From Ectothiorhodospira sp. BSL-9 (GTDB taxonomy: Bacteria > Pseudomonadota > Gammaproteobacteria > Ectothiorhodospirales > Ectothiorhodospiraceae): a DNA stretch of 64,000 nt. A model generated the notes under the pieces. It was not told where the DNA came from and searched no databases. It saw nothing but the letters and a program-made list of their open reading frames with translations. A program made the translations under genes and the position numbers. Shown piece by piece: positions 1 through 9,153 of this stretch. The stretch is taken from the NCBI RefSeq assembly GCF_001632845.1, contig NZ_CP011994.1, forward strand, positions 1,932,001 through 1,996,000, read 5' to 3'. Every line of letters starts with the position of its first letter. The first letter of the stretch is position 1.

Positions 1-130
1 GCGCCGTGGCAAACACCCGGTAACCCCGGCGTGCCAGCGCATGAGCCGCACAGTGGCCAATGCCGGAGGAGCAGCCGGTGATGAGGATGGTGCGATCGTT
101 GGGCGATGGAGCTGTGGAGGAGGGCGTCAT
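1..130 (-). CDS. SDR-family oxidoreductase, N-terminal fragment
   Basis: Reading the minus strand from the ATG at 130 gives about 43 residues that run off the window's left edge. After a short polar leader comes a beta strand followed by TGCSSGIG, the TGxxxGxG dinucleotide-binding motif of short-chain dehydrogenases/reductases, then HALARRGYRVFAT, the usual first helix and second strand. The enzyme would use NAD(P)H in the cytoplasm, but its substrate cannot be told because the catalytic YxxxK region lies outside the window. The gene is divergent from the toxin-antitoxin pair. In-frame GTG codons upstream could also serve as starts. Confidence 0.75.
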   Translation of the reverse strand, partial: MTPSSTAPSPNDRTILITGCSSGIGHCAAHALARRGYRVFATA

Positions 131-203
131 GATGCCGGGACTCACAATATGTTGGGGTTGTTGGGGAAGCGTCTTAAATCACTGGTCCGCTGTAAACATC
201 AGA

Positions 204-223
204 GTTACACTTTTAAGTGTAAC
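204..223. promoter_or_regulatory. Palindromic operator of the toxin-antitoxin pair
   Basis: A perfect 9-bp inverted repeat, GTTACACTT-TT-AAGTGTAAC, lies 17 bp before the antitoxin ATG and just before its ribosome binding site (GGAGG). Type II antitoxins usually bind such palindromes to repress their own promoter, so this is probably the autoregulatory site. The palindrome is read directly; its role is inferred from position. Confidence 0.6.
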
Positions 224-240
224 TTTTTCTGGAGGATGTC

Positions 241-495
241 ATGGAAGCCACAACCAAGGACCTGCGTCTGCACACGCGAGAACTCCTGGCCGCAGTGCGC
301 CGCGGTGAGCAGGTGGATATTACCTACCGCGGCAAGCCTTGTGCCCGCCTCGTGGCCTGGCAGGCGAGTGCCCAGGATTCGACATGCCGGGGACGAAATC
401 CGGCCTTCGGTCTTTGGGGGGCACAACAGGACACCACGGTGGATGACCAGGTGCGCGCCTTGCGCCAGGGGCGTGACTTTTCCAATCTGGGGTGA
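241..495 (+). CDS. Type II antitoxin, Phd/YefM family
   Basis: This 84-residue protein opens with the N-terminal pattern of prevent-host-death antitoxins: a short strand and helix (TTKDLRLHTRELLAAVRRGEQVDITYRGKP is spread over residues 4-33) and then the strand ARLV. The N-terminal half should dimerise and bind the palindrome just upstream. The C-terminal half (residues about 55-84) should wrap around and inhibit the PIN toxin encoded next. The ATG follows a good GGAGGA site. The stop overlaps the toxin's GTG start by 3 bases, showing translational coupling. A low-complexity stretch around residues 45-55 is weakly conserved in appearance. Confidence 0.8.
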   Translation: MEATTKDLRLHTRELLAAVRRGEQVDITYRGKPCARLVAWQASAQDSTCRGRNPAFGLWGAQQDTTVDDQVRALRQGRDFSNLG

Positions 496-881
496 ATGCT
501 GTGCTGATCGATACGGATGTCCTGATCTGGAATCTGCGCGGCAACGAGCGGGCAGCTTCCATGCTTGATGGTTCGCCGGGCTTCATGGTGTCCGCAGTCA
601 CCTATATGGAGCTGCTTCAGGGGCTGAGGAACAAAGATGAATTACGCGTCCTGCGCCAGGCGATGCATTACTGGGGGGCCCGGTTGATCCCTGTTGACAC
701 GGAAATCTGTGGCCGCGCCACTTATCTGGTGGAAGAGTATGCGCTCAGTCACGCCATGCAGATGGCAGATGCCATGATCGCTGCCACTGCGATGCATCTT
801 GGCGAGGTGCTGGTGACGGCCAATGACCGGCATTACCGTCATATTGATGGTCTGACTCTGGAAGTGTTTCGGCCCAAGTAG
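492..881 (+). CDS. vapC: PIN-domain toxin (VapC-like ribonuclease)
   Basis: A 129-residue PIN-domain protein, the standard VapC size. Acidic residues that would bind Mg/Mn are visible in order: the Asp in LIDTDVLIW (about residue 8), the Glu in TYMELLQG (about 41), the Asp in QMADAMIAATA (about 96) and the Asp in VTANDRHY (about 115). VapC enzymes cleave tRNA or rRNA when the antitoxin is degraded. The start is taken as GTG at 492, overlapping the antitoxin stop; a second GTG at 501 is possible. All catalytic acids are present, so the toxin looks intact. Confidence 0.85.
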   Translation: MNAVLIDTDVLIWNLRGNERAASMLDGSPGFMVSAVTYMELLQGLRNKDELRVLRQAMHYWGARLIPVDTEICGRATYLVEEYALSHAMQMADAMIAATAMHLGEVLVTANDRHYRHIDGLTLEVFRPK

Positions 882-884
882 GAC

Positions 885-1262
885 TCAGTAGGTCAGCGTT
901 ACCACCCCATCCTCCACCACCTCACCGATGAAGGCCCCGCCGCCGCGCTTGCCGTCCAGCTCCGGGATGGCGTTGGTATCATCCAGGCCGTGTTCCCCCA
1001 TGGCGCCGGCGCAGGCATAGAATTTTACGCCGGCCTCGTGGGCATCCTTCATGAAGTCATACACGGATTTTTCCCTGCCCTCGCCGGGAAAGATGTTCCG
1101 GGCCACGCCCTGCTTGAGCAGTTGCGTGGTCTGGGCGGCGAAATAGATCTCCACCTCCAGGTCCATGGCCGCGGCCACGGTGGCCTGAAAGAAGGGAGCA
1201 CCCAGGGTGCCCGGTGCATCCAGGCGGGTGTTGAGCAGCATGATCACGATCTTCTCGGTCAT
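885..1262 (-). CDS. DsrE-family sulfur-relay-like protein
   Basis: A 125-residue protein with a DsrE/DsrF-like alpha/beta fold: an N-terminal strand KIVIMLLNT, a helix with GAPFFQATVAAAM, then VEIYFAA and VKFYACAGAM. The family includes sulfurtransferase subunits and small peroxiredoxin-like proteins of unknown role. Here one Cys sits in YACAG (about residue 85), where active Cys residues lie in DsrE-like proteins. The start at 1262 is chosen because GAGGAGAAGGA precedes it; the reading frame is open further upstream but without a good site. It converges with the PIN toxin gene. A link to sulfur metabolism is plausible given soeABC nearby, but unproven. Confidence 0.75.
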   Translation of the reverse strand: MTEKIVIMLLNTRLDAPGTLGAPFFQATVAAAMDLEVEIYFAAQTTQLLKQGVARNIFPGEGREKSVYDFMKDAHEAGVKFYACAGAMGEHGLDDTNAIPELDGKRGGGAFIGEVVEDGVVTLTY

Positions 1263-1385
1263 TTCCTTCTCCTCTCGGGGCTTGCAAAATTCCCCATCGC
1301 CCCCATAACCCGAAAGGCGCCCGATTGCGCCTCCAAGGCAGTATAATTCGCGCACGATCAGACCGCCCCGCACGGAGACCCGAAG

Positions 1386-1679
1386 ATGCCCATCTACGAA
1401 TACGAATGCAATGCCTGTGGCCACCGCATGGAGGCCATGCAGAAGATTGCCGACGCCCCGCTGGTGGATTGCCCCGCCTGCAACACCGCCGAACTGCGCA
1501 AGCTGGTGTCCGCCAGCGCCTTCCGCCTGGGTGGCAGCGGCTGGTACGAGACCGACTTCAAGAAGGACAACAAGCGCAATCTCAAGGAAGGCGACAAGGC
1601 CGCATCCTGCGCCACGGACAGCGGCGCCAAATCACCGGCGTGCGGCGCCTGTCCTGCTGCCGCCAACTCCGGGGGATAA
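1386..1679 (+). CDS. FmdB-type zinc ribbon protein
   Basis: A 97-residue protein starting MPIYEYECNACGHRME, the hallmark of the FmdB/CxxC_CXXC_SSSS regulatory family. CxxC pairs at about residues 9-12 and 33-36 would hold one zinc. The remainder is a polar, Ala/Lys-rich tail with a CGAC motif near the end. The family was once linked to regulation of formamidase, but its function in most bacteria is unknown. It starts the fmdB-DUF502-aspS block commonly seen in proteobacteria, with the next gene 3 bases beyond its stop. Confidence 0.85.
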   Translation: MPIYEYECNACGHRMEAMQKIADAPLVDCPACNTAELRKLVSASAFRLGGSGWYETDFKKDNKRNLKEGDKAASCATDSGAKSPACGACPAAANSGG

Positions 1680-1682
1680 CCC

Positions 1683-2339
1683 TTGTCGGATAAACACACC
1701 GGACCCATGCAGAGCCTGCGACGCTATCTGATTGCGGGCCTGCTGGTCTGGGTGCCCCTGGTGGCCACGGCGGCCATCATCAAGTTCATTCTCGACATGA
1801 TGGACCGCACCCTGTTGCTGTTGCCGCCGGGGTGGCGGCCGGAGGCCATTCTCGGCTTCACCATCCCCGGTTTTGGGGTGGTGATGGCCGTGGTGATCGT
1901 CTTCACCACCGGCCTGGTGGTGGCCAACCTGCTGGGCCGCAAGCTGGTGGATCTGTGGGAGGCCATCCTGGCCCGCATACCGCTGGTGAGCACCATCTAC
2001 TCCGCCGTGAAGCAGGTGATGGAGACCCTGCTGGGCGCGGGTGGTGAATCCTTCCGCCGTGTCCTGCTGGTGGAGTATCCCAGGAAGGGCATCTGGACAC
2101 TGGGCTTCCAGACGGGTGCGGGCATGGGGGAGGTGCAGGCGCGCACCGAAAAGGACGTGATCAGCGTCTTCATTCCCACCACGCCCAATCCCACCTCAGG
2201 CTTCATCATCCTTGTCCCTCGCGACGAGGTGGTGGTGCTGGATATGTCGGTGGAGGATGGCCTCAAGTTCGTCATGTCCCTGGGCGTGGTCGTGCCCCGA
2301 TACCCCCCGCTGAAGAAGGGTGAGTCGGGCGCGAAGTGA
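1683..2339 (+). CDS. DUF502 family inner-membrane protein
   Basis: About 218 residues. Two hydrophobic segments (about residues 17-40 and 60-85) are followed by a soluble beta-rich domain with [13 protein letters not shown] and [11 protein letters not shown], typical of DUF502. The function is unknown; the family is very often found beside aspS. Two starts are possible: TTG at 1683, which keeps 3-base spacing to the preceding gene, or ATG at 1707. The C-terminal end is charged and cytoplasmic. Confidence 0.85.
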   Translation: MSDKHTGPMQSLRRYLIAGLLVWVPLVATAAIIKFILDMMDRTLLLLPPGWRPEAILGFTIPGFGVVMAVVIVFTTGLVVANLLGRKLVDLWEAILARIPLVSTIYSAVKQVMETLLGAGGESFRRVLLVEYPRKGIWTLGFQTGAGMGEVQARTEKDVISVFIPTTPNPTSGFIILVPRDEVVVLDMSVEDGLKFVMSLGVVVPRYPPLKKGESGAK

Positions 2340-2448
2340 CGCCGCGGCGCCGGGCGCCTCCCCCCGGACTTGCCACCCCAATTGGCAAGACCGTACCATT
2401 ACCGGTTTTCCACAGCCCCAATCATTCAGGACACTCCAGGAATCCCCC

Positions 2449-4236
2449 ATGCGCTCCCATTACTGCGGTATCGTCGATGAGTCCCTGCTCGACCAGGAAG
2501 TGACACTGTGCGGCTGGGTCAATCGCCGCCGGGACCATGGGGGCGTGATCTTCGTCGATCTGCGCGACCGTGAAGGGTTGGTGCAGGTGGTCTTCGACCC
2601 GGACCGGGCCGATGTCTTCGCTACCGCCGAACGCATCCGCAGCGAATACGTGCTGAAGGTGACCGGCCGGGTGCGTCGTCGCCCGGAAGGCACGGTGAAT
2701 ACCGATCTGCGCACCGGGGCGATTGAAGTGCTGGGCACCGGGCTGACCGTGCTCAACACCTCCGAGACCCCACCCTTCCAGCTGGACGAGGACGACGTGG
2801 GCGAGGAGACCCGCCTGCGCTATCGTTACGTGGACCTGCGCCGTCCCACCATGCAGAGGCGTCTGCAGATGCGGGCCCGCATCACCGGCGTGCTGCGCCG
2901 GTTCCTGGAAGGGCATGATTTCCTGGACATCGAGACCCCGATGCTCACCAAGGCCACGCCCGAAGGCGCCCGGGACTACCTGGTGCCCAGTCGCACCCAT
3001 CCCGGCAGCTTCTTTGCCTTGCCCCAGTCGCCGCAGCTGTTCAAGCAGTTGCTGATGATGTCCGGGCTGGACCGCTACTACCAGATCGTGCGCTGCTTCA
3101 GAGACGAAGACCTGCGCGCCGACCGTCAGCCCGAATTCACCCAGCTGGATATCGAGACCTCCTTCATGGATGAGGAGGGCATCATGACCCTCATGGAGGA
3201 GATGATGCGGGAACTCTTCGCCCAGGTGCTGGAAGTGCCCCTGCACACCCCCTTCCAGCGCATGACCTATGCCGAGGCCATGCACCGCTTTGGCTCCGAC
3301 AAGCCGGACCTGCGCATCCCCCTGGAGCTGACGGAACTGACCGACGTGATGGCGCCGGTGGAGTTCAAGGTGTTCTCCGGCCCCGCCAAGGACCCCCATG
3401 GTCGCGTGGCGGCCCTGCGTCTGCCCAAGGGCGGCGATCTCACCCGCAAGGAGATCGACGATTACACCCAGTTCGTGGGGCGTTACGGTGCCAAGGGCCT
3501 GGCCTATATCAAGGTCAACGACGTCAATGCGGGGCGTGAGGGGTTGCAGTCCCCCATCCTCAAGTTCCTGCCGGATGAGGTGGTGGTGGAGATCCTCAAC
3601 CGCACCGAGGCTGAGGACGGCGACCTGATCTTCTTCGGTGCCGACAAGGCCCGGGTGGTGAACGAAGCCCTGGGTGCCCTGCGGGTCAGGCTGGGTCACG
3701 ACCGCCACCTGGTGGCACGCGGCTGGCGTCCCCTGTGGGTGGTGGACTTCCCCATGTTCGAGATGGACGACAAGGACAAGCGCTGGGTGGCGCTGCACCA
3801 TCCCTTCACTGCGCCGCGCGTGGACAGCCCCGAGGCGCTTTCCGGCGATCCCGGTCATCTCATCTCCAGGGCCTACGACCTGGTGCTCAACGGTACGGAA
3901 GTGGGCGGCGGTTCGGTGCGTATCCACAACATGGCCATGCAGCAGAAGGTATTCGAGCTGCTGGGCATCGGTGAGACCGAGGCCCGGGAGAAGTTCGGCT
4001 TCCTGCTGGATGCCCTCAAGTACGGTTGCCCCCCGCATGGTGGCATCGCCTTCGGCCTGGACCGCCTGGTCATGCTCATGACCGGCGCCCAGTCCATCCG
4101 CGACGTCATGGCCTTCCCCAAGACCCAGACCGCCGCCTGCCCCCTCACCCAGGCCCCCGCCGAGGTCAGCGAGGCCCAGCTCCGGGAGCTGAACATCCGG
4201 CTGCGGCAGACGGGCGCAGAGAAGAAGGAGGGCTGA
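2449..4236 (+). CDS. aspS: Aspartyl-tRNA synthetase
   Basis: A 595-residue class IIb synthetase that charges tRNA(Asp), and probably tRNA(Asn), with aspartate. It has an N-terminal OB anticodon-binding domain ([14 protein letters not shown]), class II motif 2 ([15 protein letters not shown]), the bacterial GAD insertion in the middle, and motif 3 ([12 protein letters not shown]). The RDHGG sequence, with His at residue 30, matches the non-discriminating type studied in Pseudomonas aeruginosa, where His31 loosens tRNA choice. That would imply Asn-tRNA is made through GatCAB (inference). The start is the ATG at 2449; the frame is open upstream to 2320 but begins inside DUF502. Confidence 0.97.
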   Translation: MRSHYCGIVDESLLDQEVTLCGWVNRRRDHGGVIFVDLRDREGLVQVVFDPDRADVFATAERIRSEYVLKVTGRVRRRPEGTVNTDLRTGAIEVLGTGLTVLNTSETPPFQLDEDDVGEETRLRYRYVDLRRPTMQRRLQMRARITGVLRRFLEGHDFLDIETPMLTKATPEGARDYLVPSRTHPGSFFALPQSPQLFKQLLMMSGLDRYYQIVRCFRDEDLRADRQPEFTQLDIETSFMDEEGIMTLMEEMMRELFAQVLEVPLHTPFQRMTYAEAMHRFGSDKPDLRIPLELTELTDVMAPVEFKVFSGPAKDPHGRVAALRLPKGGDLTRKEIDDYTQFVGRYGAKGLAYIKVNDVNAGREGLQSPILKFLPDEVVVEILNRTEAEDGDLIFFGADKARVVNEALGALRVRLGHDRHLVARGWRPLWVVDFPMFEMDDKDKRWVALHHPFTAPRVDSPEALSGDPGHLISRAYDLVLNGTEVGGGSVRIHNMAMQQKVFELLGIGETEAREKFGFLLDALKYGCPPHGGIAFGLDRLVMLMTGAQSIRDVMAFPKTQTAACPLTQAPAEVSEAQLRELNIRLRQTGAEKKEG

Positions 4237-4242
4237 TCCTCC

Positions 4243-4312
4243 CAAAAAGGGGACCCCAAAAAGGTGTCTGTCCCCTTTTTGGGCGCCTGAAAAAGATGTC
4301 TGTCCCCTTTTT
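4243..4312. repeat. Dispersed GGTGTCTGTCCCC element, locus 1
   Basis: Two tandem copies of the element (4258-4280 and 4290-4312), the second with one change (AGATGTC for AGGTGTC), are preceded by a partial inverted copy (AAAAAGGGGACC). They lie directly after the aspS stop. The element is an imperfect palindrome, AAAAGG...CCCCTTTT, and probably acts as a hairpin or terminator. Bases 4313-4456 upstream of soeA contain nothing else I can support. Confidence 0.75.
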
Positions 4313-4456
4313 GCGCCCCACTTATACCCGAATCAAAAACTTCCCTTTGAGTTGATGCCCCGCAACCGGCACACTTTCACGTCGGGATTCTGCTAAAACC
4401 TACCCTGAGCGGATCATCACCACACCCTACATAACCATAACGACAGGTGACGGGGC

Positions 4457-7357
4457 ATGAAGGCACTGCCGAAGTTTGAAGACCATTCCCGACAGGACAC
4501 CCGGTACACCACCTGCTACATGTGTGCCTGTCGCTGCGGCATCAAGGTCACCGTCGAAGACAACAAGGTCCGCTACATCCAGGGCAACCGTAACCATCCG
4601 GTGAACAAGGGCGTGCTCTGTGCCAAGGGCAACGCCGGCATCATGAAGCAGCAGTCCCCGGCGAGGCTGCAGCAACCCCTGATGCGAAAGCCCGGTACCG
4701 AACGGGGGGAGGGGGAGTTCGAACCCATCTCCTGGCACGATGCCCTGAACCTGCTCACCGATCGCCTGGCGAAGATCCGCTCCACCGATCCCAAGAAGCT
4801 GGCCTTCTTTACCGGTCGCGACCAGATGCAGGCGCTGACCGGCCTGTGGGCCACCCAGTTCGGCACCATCAACTGGGCCGCCCACGGCGGATTCTGCTCC
4901 GTGAACATGGCCTCGGCGGGGCTGTACACCATGGGGCACGCCTTCTGGGAATTCGGCGACCCGGATTGGGAACGCACCAAGTACTTCATGCTCTGGGGCG
5001 TGGCCGAAGACCATGCCTCCAACCCCATCAAGATGGGCATCGAACAGGTCAAGCGCCGCGGCGCCAAGTTTGTCTCCGTGAACCCGGTGCGCACCGGCTA
5101 TCAGGCCGTGGCCGATGAGTGGGTCGCCATCCGTCCGGGCACCGATGGGCTGCTGGCCCTGGCCATGATTCACGTGCTGCTGCGCAACGACTGTATCGAC
5201 CAGACCTTCCTGGTGCGCTACACCAACGCCCCCTGGCTGGTGGTGGACACTCCAGGGCAGAAGGGCCATGGCCTCATCCTGCGGGACAAGAAGGGCAATC
5301 CCCTGTGCTGGGATCAGGAAACCGATGCGGTCACCGATGCCTCCCAGGTGGAGATCCAGCCGGCCCTGTTCGGTGAATACACCGCCCCGGACGGCCGCCC
5401 GGTGAAGACGGTCATGACCCTGCTGGCCGAACGCTACCTGGATGCCCAGTATGCACCGGAGAACGTGGCCGAGCGCTGCGGCGTGCCCGCCGAACAGATC
5501 GAACGCCTGGCCCTGGAGATGGCCCATGTGGCCTTCAAGGAGACCATCGAGATCGAATGCGAGTGGACCGATGCCTACGGCCGCACCCATGATCGCTTCG
5601 TGGGCCGCCCGGTTTCCATGCACGCCATGCGGGGCATCTCTGCCCACTCCAACGGTTTTCAGACCTGCCGGGCCATCCACCTGTTGCAGATCCTGCTGGG
5701 GACCATCGATGTGCCCGGCGGGCATCTGTCCAAGCCGCCGTATCCCAAGCACATCCCCCCGGGCATCAAGCCCGCACGGGAAATGGCCCCGAACACCCCG
5801 CTCAAGAGTCCGCCACTGGGCTTTCCCACCGGCCCCGAGGACCTGGTGATCGACAAGCAGGGCAACCCCCTGCGCATCGACAAGGCCTATTCCTGGGATG
5901 CCCCCATGGCCAACCATGGCCTGATGCACATGGTGATCACCAACGCGGTGAAGGGGGACCCTTACCCCATCGACACGCTGATCCTGTTCATGGCCAACAT
6001 GAGCTGGAACTCCACCATGAACACCAGCCAGGTGATGGACATGCTGCGGGAGAAGGGCGAGGACGGGGAGTACAAGATCCCCTTCCTGGTGGTGTCCGAC
6101 GCCTTCCATTCGGAGACGGTCAACTTCGCCGACCTGGTGCTGCCGGATTGCACCTATCTGGAGCGGCACGACACCATCTCCATGCTGGATCGCCCCATCT
6201 CCGAACCCCATGCCGCGGCGGACTCCATCCGCCAGCCCATCCTGGAGAAGGACCGGGACGTGCGCCCCTGGCAGGAGGTGCTGGTGGACCTGGCCGGGCG
6301 GCTCAAATTCCCGGCGTTCACCGGTGAGGACGGCAAGCCCCGATACGCCTCCTATCAGGACTTCATCATCAACTTCCAGAAGGAGCCGGGCATCGGCTTC
6401 CTGGCGGGTTGGCGTGGTGAAAACGGGGATCAGGGTCTGCGCGGCGAGCCCAATCCGAAGCAATGGGAGGCCTATGCCGAGAATCAGTGCTTCTTCGTGC
6501 ATCACCTGGAAGACAGTCAGAAATACTACCGCTACTGCAACCAGGATTACCTGACCCTGGCCCGCCATGCAGGCTGGGTGGGGTCCACCGATCCCATCGT
6601 GCTGGAGCTGTATTCCGAGACCCAGCAGCGCTTCAAGCTGGCAGGGCAGGGGCTGTACGACGGGCCATGCCCCACCCGCGAGGAACACAAGGACCGGCTC
6701 ACCCGTTACTTTGACCCATTGCCCATCTGGCATCCCCCGCTGGAGCATGGTCGCATCGACATGGATAAGTACCCCTTCCATGCCATCACCCAGCGGCCCA
6801 TGTTCATGTACCACTCCTGGGATTCACAGAACGCCTGGCTGCGGCAGATCTGCGCCGGTAATCGCCTTTACATGAACCGGGGGCGGGCCCACTCCATGGG
6901 CATCGAGGACGATGCCTGGGTCTGGGTAGAGTCCCACCATGGCCGTATCCGCGCCCAGGTGAAACTCATCGAGGCGGTGGAACCGGACACGGTCTGGACC
7001 TGGAACGCCATTGGCAAGCAGGCGGGGGCGTGGGGGCTTTCTGCGGATGCGGATGAATCCCGCAAGGGCTTCCTGCTCAACCACCTGATCTCGGAATTGC
7101 TCCCCCAGCAAGGGGACGGGCTGGACAACGTCACCAATTCCGACCCCGTCACCGGTCAGGCGGCCTGGTATGACCTGCGTGTGAAGATTACCCCCGCCAA
7201 ACCAGGCGAGGTGGGTTCCTGGCCCCAGTTCGATCAGGTGAAACCCCTGCCTGGGATGGCGGTATCCCCCAGCGCCTTGCGCTATCAGACGCACCGTGCC
7301 GTGAACCTGAAGCGCAGCCTCTGGGATGTGCTCACGCGGGGCAAGCACCGGCGGTGA
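4457..7357 (+). CDS. soeA: SoeA, molybdopterin subunit of sulfite-oxidizing enzyme
   Basis: A 966-residue molybdopterin oxidoreductase of the DMSO reductase superfamily. A 4Fe-4S site is formed by Cys20, 23, 27 and 55 (TTCYMCACRCG, GVLCAKG). Mo-bis-MGD domains follow, with a likely Mo ligand Cys147 in GGFCSVNM, and a C-terminal cofactor-binding domain. There is no twin-arginine signal peptide, so the active site faces the cytoplasm. This, the size, and the following FeS and membrane-anchor genes match SoeABC of Allochromatium vinosum, which oxidises sulfite to sulfate and passes electrons to the quinone pool. A related polysulfide or thiosulfate reductase is the main alternative. AGGTGA precedes the ATG. 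Confidence 0.85.
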   Translation: MKALPKFEDHSRQDTRYTTCYMCACRCGIKVTVEDNKVRYIQGNRNHPVNKGVLCAKGNAGIMKQQSPARLQQPLMRKPGTERGEGEFEPISWHDALNLLTDRLAKIRSTDPKKLAFFTGRDQMQALTGLWATQFGTINWAAHGGFCSVNMASAGLYTMGHAFWEFGDPDWERTKYFMLWGVAEDHASNPIKMGIEQVKRRGAKFVSVNPVRTGYQAVADEWVAIRPGTDGLLALAMIHVLLRNDCIDQTFLVRYTNAPWLVVDTPGQKGHGLILRDKKGNPLCWDQETDAVTDASQVEIQPALFGEYTAPDGRPVKTVMTLLAERYLDAQYAPENVAERCGVPAEQIERLALEMAHVAFKETIEIECEWTDAYGRTHDRFVGRPVSMHAMRGISAHSNGFQTCRAIHLLQILLGTIDVPGGHLSKPPYPKHIPPGIKPAREMAPNTPLKSPPLGFPTGPEDLVIDKQGNPLRIDKAYSWDAPMANHGLMHMVITNAVKGDPYPIDTLILFMANMSWNSTMNTSQVMDMLREKGEDGEYKIPFLVVSDAFHSETVNFADLVLPDCTYLERHDTISMLDRPISEPHAAADSIRQPILEKDRDVRPWQEVLVDLAGRLKFPAFTGEDGKPRYASYQDFIINFQKEPGIGFLAGWRGENGDQGLRGEPNPKQWEAYAENQCFFVHHLEDSQKYYRYCNQDYLTLARHAGWVGSTDPIVLELYSETQQRFKLAGQGLYDGPCPTREEHKDRLTRYFDPLPIWHPPLEHGRIDMDKYPFHAITQRPMFMYHSWDSQNAWLRQICAGNRLYMNRGRAHSMGIEDDAWVWVESHHGRIRAQVKLIEAVEPDTVWTWNAIGKQAGAWGLSADADESRKGFLLNHLISELLPQQGDGLDNVTNSDPVTGQAAWYDLRVKITPAKPGEVGSWPQFDQVKPLPGMAVSPSALRYQTHRAVNLKRSLWDVLTRGKHRR

Positions 7358-7427
7358 ACGCGGTTGGCGATGAGGGGTAGCGGAGGGCACTCAAGCCTTC
7401 CAGGCAGACGACTTGAGGAGTGATTCA

Positions 7428-8123
7428 ATGCGATTGGGTCTGGTAATCGACCTGGACACCTGCGTGGGCTGCCATGCCTGTGCCGTGGCCTGCAAACAGT
7501 GGAACACCTCCGGTACCACCGGACCATTGACCGATATCGCCGCCTATGGCGCTGAGCCCAGCGGTGTCTGGTTCAACCGCATCCGCCACTACGAGGTGGG
7601 CGATTACCCCAACAACAAGACCGTCAACATGCCCATGTCCTGCATGCACTGCCAGGACGCGGACTGCGTGACCGTATGCCCCACCGGGGCCTCCTACAAG
7701 CGCAAGGAGGATGGCATCGTCCTGGTGGATCAGGACAAGTGCATGGGTTGCAACCTGTGCGCCTGGGCCTGCCCCTATGGTGCCCGGGAGCTGGATCCCG
7801 TGGATGGGGTGATGAAAAAATGCACCCTGTGTATCGACCGCATCTACGACGAGACCCTCGAACCCGAGGATCGTCAGCCCGCCTGCGTGATCACCTGTCC
7901 GGCCCATGCCCGTTTCTTCGGCGACCTGGATGATCCCGATTCCCAGGTGAGCCGCCTCACCCGGGAACGGGCCGGTCAGACGCTCATGCCCGAGCTGGGC
8001 TACAAGCCCACCAACACCTACCTGCCTCCGCGCGTCACCCGCCCGGTGCCCACGGACGACGTGCGGCGCAAGAGCCTGATCAGCAGCGTGAAAGAGTGGG
8101 TGAACCAGGCCATTGTGCGTTGA
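7428..8123 (+). CDS. soeB: SoeB, four-cluster ferredoxin subunit
   Basis: 231 residues with four 4Fe-4S cysteine groups typical of DmsB/PsrB/SoeB: CVGCHACAVAC near the N-terminus, CMHCQDADCVTVC, CMGCNLCAWAC, and the pair KKCTLC / ACVITC. It carries electrons from the molybdenum subunit to the membrane anchor on the cytoplasmic side. No Tat signal is present, in line with SoeA. The start at 7428 follows GAGGAG; five upstream in-frame residues lack support. It lies 70 bases after soeA and 41 before soeC, in one operon. Confidence 0.88.
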   Translation: MRLGLVIDLDTCVGCHACAVACKQWNTSGTTGPLTDIAAYGAEPSGVWFNRIRHYEVGDYPNNKTVNMPMSCMHCQDADCVTVCPTGASYKRKEDGIVLVDQDKCMGCNLCAWACPYGARELDPVDGVMKKCTLCIDRIYDETLEPEDRQPACVITCPAHARFFGDLDDPDSQVSRLTRERAGQTLMPELGYKPTNTYLPPRVTRPVPTDDVRRKSLISSVKEWVNQAIVR

Positions 8124-8164
8124 TGTGGCCCTCACCCCAGAAGATGATTATAGGATGACATCCC

Positions 8165-9103
8165 ATGCACCCAGCCCTTTCCGTGATCTTCTTCACCGTG
8201 CTCTCCGGTGCCGGCTACGGCCTGTTCATGCTGGTGGCCGTGCTGCACCTGGCCGGCGGCTATCCCGACGCTTCCAGCGGTGAGCTGCAAACGCAACTGG
8301 CCGTGGCCCTGGTGCTGATCACCGTCGGGCTGCTGTCATCCAGCCTGCACCTGCACAACCCCCGCAATGCCTGGCGGGCGTTCATGCGGGTGCGCACCTC
8401 CTGGCTCTCCCGGGAGGCGGTGCTGGCCGTGGCCTTTTATCCCTTCGCCCTGTGGTATGCCTGGGAGGTTCGCGCCACCGGCGGGGATGTGGGTCAGACG
8501 GGCATGATCATGGGCGTGATCGCCGTGCTGCTGGCGGGGCTGACCGTCTTCTCCACCGGCATGATTTACGCCAGCCTCAAGACCATCCGCCAATGGCACA
8601 CGGCCCTCACCCCCGCCAACTACCTGCTCCTGGGCCTGGCCCTGGGGGGCTTGGCCCAGGTGGCCATCCATGGTTGGTTCGTCGGCTATGACCCCTTGCT
8701 GGGCGGCATCGCCATTGCCCTGCTGGTGCTGGCGGCGACCATGAAGGGCATCTACTTCCTCTGGATCCGCGAGGTCACCGGCCCCACCATCAACACCGCC
8801 ACCGGTTTCACCCGTGCCCCGGTACGCATCCTGGACCCGGGGCACACCGCCGGTACCTTCCTCACCCGCGAGTTCGGTTTCGACCCGGGTGCCCGGGTCA
8901 TCCTGCGTGCCCGCCTGGGCGTCTTCGCCCTGGGTTTTGCCCTGCCCATCCTGCTGCTGGCCTGGGTGCTGAGCGGCGCCCCGGTACACTGGCTCAACCT
9001 GGCCCTCATTTCCGCCCTGGCCGGCATCGGCCTGGAACGCTGGCTGTTCTTCGCCGAAGCCCGCCATGGGGTGATGCTCTATCACGGGCGGCAACACACA
9101 TAG
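8165..9103 (+). CDS. soeC: SoeC, DmsC-like membrane anchor
   Basis: 312 residues with about eight hydrophobic segments, starting MHPALSVIFFTVLSGAGYG. It is the DmsC-type anchor that binds quinone and docks the SoeAB dimer on the inner face of the membrane. A soluble loop of about 40 residues (around 215-255) separates the last two segments. It is the last gene of the operon: a dispersed palindromic element begins right after its TAG. Confidence 0.87.
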   Translation: MHPALSVIFFTVLSGAGYGLFMLVAVLHLAGGYPDASSGELQTQLAVALVLITVGLLSSSLHLHNPRNAWRAFMRVRTSWLSREAVLAVAFYPFALWYAWEVRATGGDVGQTGMIMGVIAVLLAGLTVFSTGMIYASLKTIRQWHTALTPANYLLLGLALGGLAQVAIHGWFVGYDPLLGGIAIALLVLAATMKGIYFLWIREVTGPTINTATGFTRAPVRILDPGHTAGTFLTREFGFDPGARVILRARLGVFALGFALPILLLAWVLSGAPVHWLNLALISALAGIGLERWLFFAEARHGVMLYHGRQHT

Positions 9104-9153
9104 GAAAAAGGGGACAGACACCTTTTCCCGGAAAAGGTGTCTGTCCCCTTTTC
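9104..9153. repeat. Dispersed GGTGTCTGTCCCC element, locus 2 (inverted pair)
   Basis: Two copies in opposite orientation form a near-perfect hairpin between the convergent ends of soeC and rhlB. The first base follows the soeC stop and the last bases overlap the rhlB stop codon. It very probably works as a bidirectional terminator. Confidence 0.75.
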
